Origin: Lepturacanthus savala
Lineage: Eukaryota; Chordata; Actinopteri; Scombriformes; Trichiuridae
Direction: 5' to 3'
DNA: 64,000 nucleotides
NCBI GenBank assembly: GCA_030544235.1
Contig: CM060484.1
Span: 8,909,031 to 8,973,030 of the forward strand
Of the stretch, positions 25,351 through 37,118 are shown in pieces. Numbering within the stretch: the first letter of the stretch is position 1; each line of letters opens with the position of its first letter. The notes under the pieces were generated by a model, which saw only the letters and a program-made list of their open reading frames with translations, was not told the origin of the DNA and did not search any database. The translations under genes were made by a program, and so were the position numbers.

Positions 25351-26690
25351 ATAATGTGTGGTGAGATGGGAGTGAAAGCATAAAGTCATTATTTAACGAT
25401 GAAGGGCGTGCTCATTAGAGAATACTTAACAGTAAAGGGAACAGTTGAATTGGCCGCTACTGTGATTTGTTCTTGATCTTTTTCCTTCCTTCGTACTTGA
25501 CAGTGTAACCGGTGACGTTATTAAATACATTTATTCAACTCAGTGCTTTTCTGCATGTGGTGAAAGGTTTTTATTTCTTTCCTGGTAATTTAAAATGAAA
25601 CTAAATCATTGCATAATGAGTTGGCTATTTTTTTTTTTTTTTTTTTTGCATTTGTAGCTGTGACGGATTTGACTTGCATAGAAAGAAGGTTTAGGTGAAG
25701 AGAATATAGAAACTACTCTAACCTTTATAACTTATTACATTTAATTTGTACCTATCCTTGTCAAATTAATATATGAAATGCATAAAAAATCTCTTATCCT
25801 AAATATTTTAAATACACATTATTTCATCTATGTTTTAGGTACACTTTTGTTTTTTCTTTTCTTATGTAACTCCAAACACAAACATTTTCTCGCCTTATAT
25901 TAAAGGTCAGGAAATAAATGTAAGTCACATCAAGAGTGGAAATGATCTGTCCTATTAATATCCATGTAAACAAAGGAGCAATGATTATGAATTATTTGCA
26001 TTAACATGCATACCAAATAAAATTGCAAATAAGTATAATTCTGTGTTCACTGTGGATTATTTAAGACTACTCGTCATTATACAATTTTAAAAAATGTAAA
26101 TCATTAAAGGTGAATTTATTCAACAAAAATATGAACCATATCTGAAATCTCATAATAATAACTAATGTAAAATAAACTATCAGGTGATGGGGGTAATTAT
26201 CATGCATGCATACCTGAAAGATATTAATAAATATGTTGTGTGACCAAATTTGTTATAACTTTAGATATAACATTTATTTTCTTCCCTCCATTTTTCATGG
26301 TTATTGTTCATTTCAATAAAATGATTGCTGTTGACATATGAGTGATATATAATCAAATCTCTGGAGTCATATATTATTGGATCAAAAGTGTAAAACATAA
26401 TTTCATTGTAAACATTGTAAACACACTTAATAATTAACATTTATTTATAACGTATAGTTTAAATTTTCTGATTTTCTGTCTACTTTTGTATATTTGTACT
26501 TTCATGAAAAGGATTATGCAACACTATACTCTATAATATACTAAATATGGGGGGATTGTGATATTTGTACTCCTTTACTTGAGTAAAAGTATAAATTCTG
26601 TTGTCAAAAAAAATCCTAAATAACAAGTAAAACTCCAGAATTGTCACTGAAGTAAACGTGTAGAATTAATTTACTTTAATAGAATTTAAA
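25351..26690. other. AT-rich intergenic DNA between fam102a and dpm2
   Basis: Nothing gene-like seen. Contains a T20 run at 25628-25647. Confidence 0.6.
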
Positions 26691-26876
26691 GATTTGAATA
26701 AATGTTCGTTGCAGTAACTGAATACCTCCGGATGATGGCGCCATTAAACACCAACGAAGAAGCAGCAGCAGGTTTCGCTAGCAGGCGGCAGCAGAGATAC
26801 ATGTCGGCGGAGTTCATCATCCAGAAGAAGACCAGCAGGAACAGGAAACGTCGACCAACAACAACCTGACAGAAAC
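26691..26876 (+). promoter_or_regulatory. dpm2: dpm2 promoter-proximal region and 5' UTR
   Basis: GC content rises sharply relative to the AT-rich upstream 1.3 kb. The segment runs directly into the ATG/GTAAGA junction of dpm2 exon 1. The sequence is purine-rich with CAG/AAG triplets. No TATA box is obvious; the start site is not placed. Confidence 0.5.
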
Positions 26877-29800
26877 ATGGTAAGAGCGACAAACTGATTC
26901 AACTCAAACTGATCAATAATGACGGTTAATTGACGCTGTGACTCATTAAAACGGGCGGCTAACGCGCAGTTAGCTTACGTTACCGGAACCATTTATAGTG
27001 ACATGTATTCGACCGGACAAAGATAAACCGCTTAAGACCTTCTCTGTCACTTTACACCACAAACATGGCCCGTCAATTATTTATAAACCATTTATAAAGC
27101 TAATGATGTCATTTACAAACGAGTCATGTTCATTCATAAAATAACTTTATCTGACGTTGTGCAGCAAATAAGTAAACGATCTTTTACGAAGTTAATCTCT
27201 ATGTAAACAACTTCCTCTCATTCTGAGCTTGCCTTATTTAAGAATCGGGATTCTATGCTCCAGATAAATTTGTATAACAGTGCGGTGTGTTAAATTAAAT
27301 CAGCACTCCACCAATTTTACACATAAATGAACCGAGTTGCACGACGGGAAATGTAGGACCCAGCATCTTTTGTCAATGGCGTTCCAGCATAACAAGTCCG
27401 GGAAGTTGGAAACAAACCTTGCCAAGTGAATTATTTGCAACACCAGTTCATAACACTGCATGACGTGGCAGTTCGTGCGTATGGGATCTGGAACACGGCA
27501 TAATTAACTTTTTATTTATTTTATTTATTTGACAGGGTCACTGCAGTCAGACATAGTTACAGGACTGCAAGTGATTTGATGCATATAGATTTCATAAACT
27601 CCAGTCCCCGGTTTGGCTCTTCCACATCATTGCAGTACAATATAAAATATCCATCACAATAAAAGAAGTGAATCAGTTTCATACCTTAATGGAAGTGCAG
27701 TACTACAGTATATCACTGGAGTATTCCTTTAAATCAAATACCGTGTACTTGGCAAGCAGTACCCTCATTACTAAATCGCTCACAAATAGTTCTTGAGAAA
27801 TCGTAAGATGATTCTTATTATTCTGTCTGTGTTCTCAGGCTACAGGAGTGGATCAAGCGGCCGGCATGAGCCTCGTCATCTTCAGCCTGCTGCTGTTTAC
27901 GTACTACTCTGTGTGGGTCATTGTCCTGGTATGTGCCAATTACTAAAAGAATCAAATTTTATTTTTTTTAATTTATCCACACATTCTTCTATTCAACTCA
28001 GCCTCTGAATCAGAGCAACATGCCTCTTATCTGGAGATTTGATAAACAAGTGGAATGATTACACAATATCCCGTCGAATACTTTAGTGTTGCAACCTCAC
28101 TTTGTATTTTTTTACGGAATCCTGACATAAAAGTGCGGTTTGGAGACGCTCAGTGTTGGTCACTCCTGCGCATCGAATATTTCTGTAGCTTGTTTGAATT
28201 TTTTAAACAAAGCTGAATCCCACACTTGACTCTAAGGCTGTTTATTGACTTTTGATGAGGATTTGCGTGTCAAACGATCTCCAAACTCATATAAACAAGT
28301 TGAAACATATTTTTTTTTTTCAGTTTTTCAAACAGTGTTGGAAAAAGGAGCCTGAAAAGTTCTCTAATATGTGAACACTGAGTTCCAAGAATCCAACAAG
28401 GAGCAGAATGTGCAACATAATGTGCAAAATTTGTTATAACGTGATATCCACATGGCAATGAAATGATAATAAAATCCATTTAGCCATCTTAAACAAAGTA
28501 ATTCATTCTGAATAAATGTATTGTTGAACTAAAAAAAAACAATATTGACCAAAATAATTGTACAGATTTTTTTTTTCCCCATAAACAAGCAGCCCTGCTT
28601 GACACCTGCCCCTGATGGGTGTGATTAATTTTCCCTGTATTTTTTTCCTTGCTTATCTCATGTTTATGCCTCCCGAAGCAAGATTACTGCATTCTCTTTT
28701 GAAGGCATAAGGCGGTGCTTTCCATTCCTTTTGAGTCATCAGGAATTTTGCTTTTCACCATTTCAGTAACAAAGACACAATGCCATAGACCTAGGGACAT
28801 TAGGTCCATCTTGAAACAAAAGCCTGTCTCAAATGTCAAGTTTCTTTATATGGAAACTTGATGTTTGAGAGAGTTTTTTGCTGCTGTGTGTTCGAACCAA
28901 CAACAATTGTGGACATGTCTCAGGTTATGTCTGTGCTCTTTATACTTTTGGTATCATTTGCACCTTTACTGCTGAATTTAAGATTAACTGCATGAAGTGC
29001 AAGTAGATCCACATATATATAATCCTGGTAGGCCCGCCTGTGTCTTTGAATCACTACCACATTGCTCTTCTACAACGTTCTTTTTATTTTTAATAGCCAG
29101 ATGAAAATATCTTGTTAAAAAAATTGACTAGTGTGGCTGGGGCCTAAAATCCCATTTGGGACCCAACATCCTAATGTCCAGCTGAGCGGGAGGCTTATTG
29201 CAAGGCATTTCAGACCTTGAACTGTGCTTCCCATTACATTTCTGCTGTATCCACACACTAAAGTTCATCAAAGTTTGAGGTTTGCACTGCTCCTGGTCCT
29301 CTTTTGCATCTGTATCTGGCAACATGCTAACAGGATTTTCAGTGTGAGCCCATTAAATTAAACATATGATGTGTTATTTGCCCTTTTCTAGCCTTTCGTG
29401 GACAGTGATCACATACTGCACAAGTATTTTCTTCCTCGGGAGTACTCTGTCATTCTTCCCGGCATTGCAGCAGTAATACTACTCCTCTGTATAGGTGAGT
29501 AGACTGTCTGCATCATAAAACACTGCGCACACTCTGCAGTATTCACACGTGGGGCAGGAAAGCAAAATGTATTTAGTCAGCCACCAACTGTGCAAGTTCT
29601 CCCACTTAAAAAGATGAGAGGGGCCTGTAATCAGAGCTACTATGACAGACAGAATGGGGGGAAAGAATCCCAGAAATCACATTGTAGGATTTTTATTGAA
29701 TTAATTGATAAATTCCTCTTTAAAATAAATATTTGGATACTGAAAAACAGGCAAGAATTCTGGCTCTCACAGACTTGTAACTTCTTCTTTAAGAACACTT

Positions 29801-30274
29801 GTCTTCCACTTGTTACCTGTATTAATGGCAGCTGTTTGAACTCGTTATCAGTACAAAAGACGCCCGTCCACAACCACAAACACACCAAAGCTGTCAAAGG
29901 ACAGGATCTGCACGCAGGAATGGGCCAACATACCAGCAACAGCGTAAAAACCTTGTGAAGACTTACAGAACATGTTTGACCCCTGTCATTGCCAACAAAG
30001 GATATAACAAATTATTGAGATGAACTTTTGCTATTGATCAGATACTTATTTTCCACCGTAATAAACATCAGACAATGTGATTTTTATGGATTTTCTTTTC
30101 TCATTTTCTCATATTTCTTGCACAATTGGTGGCAGACCAAATAGGTTTTTGTGCCCCACTGAATGTGTGCGTATATATCTTTGAATCTCAATGAGTCGTT
30201 TCTGTGTCTTCTCCACAGGGGCCTTAACTGCAGTTATCATGTGGAAGAATCGCAAGCCAAAGAAAGTGGACTGA
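26877..30274 (+). CDS. dpm2: DPM2, dolichol-phosphate mannose synthase subunit 2
   Basis: Exons 26877-26879 (only the ATG codon), 27839-27928, 29392-29494 and 30219-30274 join to 83 aa, against 84 in human. The protein starts MATGVDQAAGMSLVIFSLLL, continues FTYYSVWVIVLPFVDSDH and HKYFLPREYSVILPG, and ends with a basic KNRKPKKVD tail. Two hydrophobic helices (about residues 11-31 and 50-74) flank the conserved FVDS..HKYFLPREY loop. In vertebrates DPM2 is an ER membrane subunit that stabilises DPM3 and the catalytic DPM1, which makes dolichol-phosphate mannose for N-glycans, GPI anchors and O-mannose. It also joins the GPI-GlcNAc transferase. All introns are GT-AG. The gene is intact. Confidence 0.97.
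26880..27838 (+). other. dpm2: dpm2 intron 1
   Basis: Donor GTAAGA directly follows the ATG; acceptor GTTCTCAG. The first ~300 bases remain relatively GC-rich, as expected near a promoter. No other feature recognised. Confidence 0.7.
28651..28797 (+). repeat. direct repeat, copy A, in dpm2 intron 2
   Basis: About 147 bases starting GCTTATCTCATGTTTATG and including GGTGCTTTCCATTCC and TTTTGAGTCATCAGGAATTT. They recur with roughly 80 percent identity by eye at 30989-31137, in the same orientation, downstream of the last exon. Confidence 0.75.
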
Positions 30275-30634
30275 TCAGGATGTTTGAGTGACTGCTGTGG
30301 ATTTAAAATCAGCCACAACGCTATTCCATCGTCTCTAAAACCCTGTGATGGCCTGATGCACAGATATAATTCTTCCAGGCCATGAAAGTGTCTCCTGAAC
30401 AACTGATTTTTGTGCTTAAAAAGTTCTATTTGGTTTCTCTTAAATTTGGGTTTAATTAAGAATTCTACTCTTAAGGAGAATTAGGAACAATATCACTTTA
30501 AAGCCACCCTGTGTCACATTTTGAAACATTTTTTTTTAGAACTTTTTTACAACCAGGGATAGTGACAGTGAACGTGCTGCATGCAAGACGTAGACTGCAC
30601 CAATAATCACTGGGATTCTCTGTTATCTTTTTAA

Positions 30635-30640
30635 AATAAA
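30635..30640 (+). terminator. dpm2: probable dpm2 polyadenylation signal
   Basis: AATAAA in the context TTTTTAAAATAAAACCC, about 360 bases after the stop codon. It is a plausible 3' UTR end for this small gene. Confidence 0.5.
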
Positions 30641-30988
30641 ACCCAATAACCTGAGTGGATCACATAAAACATTCAACACATAGCGGCTTTAAATTTGTAT
30701 AAAGGTGTTGAGAACTTGTTTAGCTAAAGGGTTTATGACATTGTGAGTTGATATCAATATCTTATTTCACTTGTATCCAGTAGGTAATTCCTCTATCTAC
30801 TGCACAGGGAAAACCACCTTTGAAGTTCACGGGTGTCACAATGCAATGATGTCACTTCTATGTAAATCTGGGAAAAAACATTACCATAGACATTCCTGAA
30901 GAGTCAAACCACTTTCTCCTGTAAGAGTAGAACGTGTAAAGGCAGGCATCCGTCGTTTGTGTAGCTTGTTGAAACTATGGAAACCATT

Positions 30989-31137
30989 GCTTATCTCTTG
31001 TTTATGGCTCCTGAAGTAGGATTACTCGTTTCTCCATTAAAAGCATAAGGGGGTGCTTTCCACTCATTTTGAGTCATCAGGAATTTAGTTTTTCACTATA
31101 TCCATGATATAAATAGAAGACACGATAGCACTAGGAA
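30989..31137 (+). repeat. direct repeat, copy B, downstream of dpm2
   Basis: Starts GCTTATCTCTTGTTTATGGC and matches copy A at 28651-28797 block by block, including GAGTCATCAGGAATTT and a final CTAGG. Could be two insertions of one element or a local duplication. Confidence 0.75.
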
Positions 31138-31396
31138 AGTCAAGTTCAAATCATTGTAATCAAGTGTTCGTCCCGGCTCATAACATTGTGAAAATGTTTG
31201 CTGTGTAACTGATAAGAGAGTGACTCAGACACTAAAAACAAAAGAACGACTTTCAAATTTCCCCCAGTCACTTAGATTGTAGGAAGGAATTTTCTAATGT
31301 TTTTGAACACGAGGAATGATTATGGCAAGAAAAACAAATATTTGAACTCCTCCTTAAAAAGCTACAAGCAGCCGATAATGTAACACTCATGGGAAA

Positions 31397-31430
31397 CCCC
31401 CCCCCCCCCCCCCCCCCCCCCAAAAAAAAA
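31397..31430. repeat. C25 run followed by A9
   Basis: Twenty-five consecutive C (31397-31421), then nine A. Such runs are often length errors in assemblies, so the exact count is unsafe. Confidence 0.85.
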
Positions 31431-33239
31431 TCTTACTGTATTTAACAGAATTCCCAGTAAAAGAAAAATACTGGCTTATATTTGGGTTCATGTGGTAACT
31501 GGTAGCAAAACAGCAGGATGAAAGGAAGTAAATATGTGTCACTGTGGAAAAATATCTCTTAAATTCTGTAAATACTGTGACATACTGTATAAAAGTCTAT
31601 TTTAGTACCGTTTAAAGTGTGAATTATGATGATTGTGAATGTTTTTGGATGCAAACAAGCATTTTGTCTGCAGTTTTTGGCAAAAAATGGGAGGTTTTCT
31701 CTGTTGAATAAAAAATATTCACGCTGGGAAATGTAAATGTGTTTAATTAGATAATCAGCTATAGTTGTGGGGGGGTAGTGACGGCTAATGGAGATGCACA
31801 GATGGCCTGTTATTTCATCCGCACTTGCATTACTAAACACATCGTCATAGAAAACTTCGCAGCTTTTGTAAGTGACATAATTTGCAATGGTATCATCTTT
31901 ATTTAGTACCTCATAAAATTTGACCCATGCAACACTTTTGACCTTCTGTTACTTGGGGAACACAACTGGAGAGGTTTTATTTTTAAATGGTATGATTAAC
32001 ATTTATAGGGAGATACTAACTGATGCATGTGGAAAACATAAATTGCCATTTGAAACCTCATAAAAATAAACATAACATCCTACACCGTTTGTTTTTCATT
32101 ACATTTTGGTTCAGAATGAAGGCATTTGTTTCACTAATTCCTTTGTAATTTTTTACAGATGTTGACATTTAGATAATAATTTAAGTCAGAGGAACAGGCT
32201 GGAACAGCTGTTTCCATCAGTCTACACAGTTACATTCATTTCAGATGACAATAACACTGGAGCATTTAGCAGACACCTTTTTCGAGAGCAATAAGTAAGT
32301 GCAATCGAGTAAATCAATTTCTGAGATCAACTGATTGAACAAGTGCACAGACAGGAGGTTCAGGATTTAAAATGTGAAATTTGGAAGCAAAACATGATCC
32401 ATTTGGTCCTAAAACACTTGTGGAGTCCAGGAGAGCTGTAAGATTAAGCTAAATTATTTCATTCACAACTCACGCTAGGGAGTAGCACCTTGGTATTGAA
32501 ACTTTGGTATAATGACAAATGCATTCTGCAGTTATCTGGTGGTGAAAGGCTTGAGCATTTTGGGAACTAATTTTGCAATTTTATTACGGATATTTGCTAA
32601 GTAAGTATTATCCAGGAATGTATTAAATCTCAATAATTAATACAGTCAGTGTCCAAGTTAGGAAAACAATAGATTCCAAAAGCTGATCGTAAACTGAATT
32701 GTAAATATTAAGTCGTTATATATTAAATTTCAATCTATAATTGCAATTTGTGGTAATTTAAAGGCCATTACTACTATAAATTAGAAAGTACCATTCCCTA
32801 AGATTTACCAGAAACAACTACAGGACTTTACAACATTAACTAAAATGAAACTCAACAGGGCTTTCAACCTGGTTACCGTCAAACATAGACATCATCGGCA
32901 CATTTGAGATGCCATAAATTTTCCTCAGTATTTTTCTGTCTCCCTGTTGTTACCAATTGCTGCGTCTGGCTGCCCATGACTAATCTATTCTCCAGAAATC
33001 TAAAAATTGTTGACTTCTGTTGCAAGAGTAGTGCCTGTTTTATTTTTGGACAGAGTCCAATCAGCTTCCATCAGCTGATCACATGAGTCAGCAAGTGATT
33101 TGGTTAGTTGGTCATCATCCTAAGAACACTTTTTTTTTTTTTTTACAATTCATCCTTCTCAGACTGTTTATATTTAGTTAATCAGCGTATTAATAACAAT
33201 TAGTCCCTTTTTTTAAAAAAAAATTCTCATAATTGCCAG
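31431..33239. other. AT-rich intergenic DNA
   Basis: No exon, RNA gene or clear transposon recognised. Confidence 0.55.
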
Positions 33240-33410
33240 CTAATTACTGCCTGTGTGTGACGTAAACCTCTCAGAGCCGATGCCTGGTGCAGTGCGTGCA
33301 GATGGCTGGTGAGACAGCGTGTGGGTGGGACCTGAACCACAGGGTGAGCCGGGCTGCGCTCCGGATCATCACTCTGCAGAATGACATGTGACATGCACTC
33401 ATGCACGCTG

Positions 33411-33441
<31 letters not shown>

Positions 33442-33500
33442 GCTGGACGGACAGAGCCCGGCAGCTGCACATTGACCTCAGCTCTGCATCCACACCGAGG
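33240..33500 (+). promoter_or_regulatory. possible upstream non-coding exon or promoter for pip5kl1
   Basis: A locally GC-rich, CpG-containing stretch within AT-rich DNA. It carries a CA run at 33416-33440 and ends with CCGAGGCAAGTAAACC, which could be read as AG/GCAAGT (a GC donor) or as CAA/GTAAAC. pip5kl1's first coding exon has a good acceptor just before its ATG, so an upstream leader exon is expected. The link is an inference. Confidence 0.3.
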
Positions 33501-36500
33501 CAAGTAAACCTTATTTTCTATTTTAGGATTCCCGCCTGTTCATGCATTAGGCAACTTCATGTTATAACAAGGAGTTAATTTGGTGTGTTTTTTTTTTTCT
33601 TTTATTAGGTTGCCATATTTCTGTTCCCTGCTTTTGTTACAGAGAAAAGGGGTAATGAACTTATTTATATCATACATCCTTTAATAACACCCCCCCTAAA
33701 ACTCAAGAGAATTCTCCCAACATGTTTATACTAGTAATAGTCACGTTCACAAACCGCGTCACAGTCATTGTGGAACAGCAGAATAAGTTTTTGTTATCCA
33801 CACTGACTAAGCATTTTGATAATCCTCATCAGCTATAGAAGCCAAACAATAATGGTCAAACAATAATTAATGGGGGGGTGGGGGGGTTGTCCTGATGATT
33901 TTACAATAACTGGATGGGTTAATTCAAAGTGTGGTGGTGAGTAAACATGAACCCAGGGGCTTGACCCTCCATTAACAGCTCAGACAGCCTCTATGGTTGT
34001 CGTCAACAAGCTGCATACTCAGCGTCACTGGTTTGACACCTATGAAAGGGACGGCTCCTGTTGACCAGACAACATGTTATTGGAAATAATGTCAGGCAGA
34101 AAAAAGAAAAAAAAAAGATATGAATGTCGCAATTGATCTCAAAATTTGTGTATTTTTGCAAAAAAAAAAAATCATGACATAAATTTCCATTAATTTGTCA
34201 AGACCTTAAATATCCATGAAGTCTGCTGTGTCAGGTAACTGCTAATTCACTACAACTGTAAACAACATGAATCCCACATCCTTTGGGTCTATAACTGGAT
34301 TGCTCATGTTGTATTGACTCATCCACATGATTAAAGTGTGGTAAGTGAATCAAACAGAAGCTGCCTATAAGGCTTGAGTTCTCTGGAGGAATATTGCCAG
34401 TAGTTTGCATACACGCAGGACTATACAGGTGCATCTTTATGCTGGAATTTCCCCAGTGGGCACATACATGGGAACTCCTCAAAATGACGGGAAAATGCTG
34501 GAGTGGAATCTTTGGGAGAAATTGTGCCCATGATTGGGGAGGGTAACGGCGATATTGTGGCTGAGACTTTGGTTTTATCACTGCAGAAATGCCTCCCTTG
34601 CATTGGCTTGAATTACACTAACAAAGCACTAAGTGTCACAATTACTGCTGCTGGGCTAAAAGTTTTCATAATAATGCTATAAATATCATGTTAGTCATGT
34701 TATCAGGCTTGTTATGGCACACGCAAGCATGGCTACATTTTGAATATGTTGCATGTGACTGCCAGAATAGCACATAGAGTGCCTGTGATCAATGATAATC
34801 AATTAACAATAAATCACATGGCTACAGTACATGTGAAAATGACTTTGGTGATCTACTAGTGCCCCCAAGATGGCAGACCCACTCGTACATGTGCATAACG
34901 GATCACGTTACACTGGAAAAACAGTAATGTGACATATACTTTGGGGATTTTTACTCAAGCAACACTGACTATGGTATACATTACAATATATAATATACAA
35001 TATATTACACATATTGTGAGAATGATGCATTTCTACTATAAATGAATGAGATCAGGTCAAAAAACATGGCCGTCCTCAATCAAAAAAATCTTTTGCTTAC
35101 AGGAAATTAGCCATGACTCACTGACCACTTAATCAATCAATGTGGTGAGAAGTCTATCAAAGGATTTTAAGCCCAAATGTCAAAAATATATATCTCAAAA
35201 CCCAGCAAACAGAACTAACCCAAAGTGCCATATTGATTGGTGCATCTGGGAGTGGCCCATCACATCATTTGCCTCTAAAAATGCCCTCGAGCAGCCCTGA
35301 TTAAATTCACTGGATATGTCCTGCGACATCTCGATTCTACCACTTAGGTTTCCACAAAGCACCACTGTGCCTAAGTACTGTACGTCCTCACAGAGCTGCT
35401 GGCATGGCTGCGGACTCTTAATCTGGTTTCAGAAATACGGCTCCAATAAATGCTCATTTTAATCTGCATCTGATGAATGTGTATAATAGGCAACGGTTTG
35501 CTTACAGATTTACCAAAAATTCAGTTAACGTAATTTTATGCTAACCAAAGTAGTATAGAATAACACAAGGCAGTAATGTCAAAACAGGATGATTCCAACT
35601 AAGAATTCTCTCCAGCATCAGTTCCTTAAACCATGATTTTACTTGTTCCAGAAATAATTACCGCTTGTCTGCCTTCTTAAAGATCTGATGTATTCAAATC
35701 CTGCAGACTGAACCCTCAAGCGAGCGGCCCATCAAACAGGAAGCCTTTGTTTCATCGTCAAATGGTACGAGAAGCGTCACTGGTAACAGTGAGAAGGGCT
35801 CAAAAGCTGCAAGGAGCGCCACATCATGCCTGTTGCTATGGAACTACACAATAACATAGCTGGCTAACTTGCCGAAGTGTCATTTGCTGATGTGATTACT
35901 GTGGCATCTGCTGATGTGATTACTCTAGCAGCTAAAGAAGTGGAGGTTGTTTTGAGTTTCGAGGTGGACATGAGCTCTGTTTTTTTGAGAAATCATATGA
36001 GTAATTAAAAATTCTTTTTGGGGGGATTATTCCAGAGACTTGTACTATTAAATAGATATATACATGTCAGGCTTGAAAATCATAATAATCTAAATAAAAT
36101 GACCTCTTTCTGGGAGGGTTTGTTCATTTTCTGCTTAAAACCTTTTGTCTAAGTTGTCTACTATCATGTCATTAGAAAATACAAAAAAAAAAAAGCTGTA
36201 TGAGTAACATTTAGATTTTTTCTTTTAAAACAGCAGCCATAGTCTTTAAGGCTCATAGGTTTAAATGGGTTAGTAATACACACGAAGCACGAAATAGTCC
36301 AACATCCCTCTGTATTAAAAAAGGAGACACCGAATGTTCACTTGACGGATGTTAAAGAGTCAGTTCACCCGAATTACAAAAAAGTGAAGAAACATATTGC
36401 GACCCTCAGACTGGTAGTCAAACAGAATGAAATAGTGTATTTGACGGGGACTACTTTTAGAAGCGGATGGATACATATTTGATGTTCTATTGAGTATTTC

Positions 36501-37110
36501 CAGCAGCTGGGCGGTGTGTGTGAGATTGCGTGTGTGTGTTTATGGTAGTGAAGGTCACAGAATGCAATTGTGTGCTTTATTGATGAGTTTTTCCACAACA
36601 GTGGAGCTCTCTGGCACAAAGGACATACACCATACTTTTTCTTAGATCAATGTTTTGTTTTGTTTTTTCACTTCTGCCAGTGTTGTCCACTATGATTATG
36701 ATTTACTGTCATGTTAATTTGTTGTCTTATGCTTCCTAAGATACATTAAGTCATTTTATATTATTGTACTTTTTCCAGCTATCTCCATTTTCTGTTAAAA
36801 TGTAGATAGTTGAACATTTCAAATGTGTTTTCATGAAGAGTTATGTTGGTTGGAGGATCAGTATTATGCCATTAACCACAGCACAACCTATGAAGCGATT
36901 ATCCCTTTGTGCTGGTCTCCATAGTTACCTTGTTAAAGACTCTGACAGTCAGCTGTCTTTTGTGTTTGTCACTGGCCTCTCTGGCCTCTACTTACTCTTT
37001 GATTTCTCTTTGCTGGAGCTTTGAAAACCTTGTCTGCAATCACAGAGCTGTGTGCCAGGTGGGAGCATCGCAGTTATATGTTCTGGATTTGCTGATTTTT
37101 CCTGTAACCC
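33501..37110. other. non-coding DNA upstream of the pip5kl1 start
   Basis: No coding exon recognised. A third copy of a dispersed repeat (ATTGAGTATTTCCAGCAGC; related to 17690-17930 and 20290-20560) occupies about 36360-36625. The rest is AT-rich and unremarkable. Confidence 0.5.
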
Positions 37111-37118
37111 AGACGGCG

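Noticed and set aside
29590..29958. 122-codon frame inside dpm2 intron 3
   Set aside because: No similarity recognised, and an opposite-strand frame of similar size overlaps it; expected by chance in this composition.
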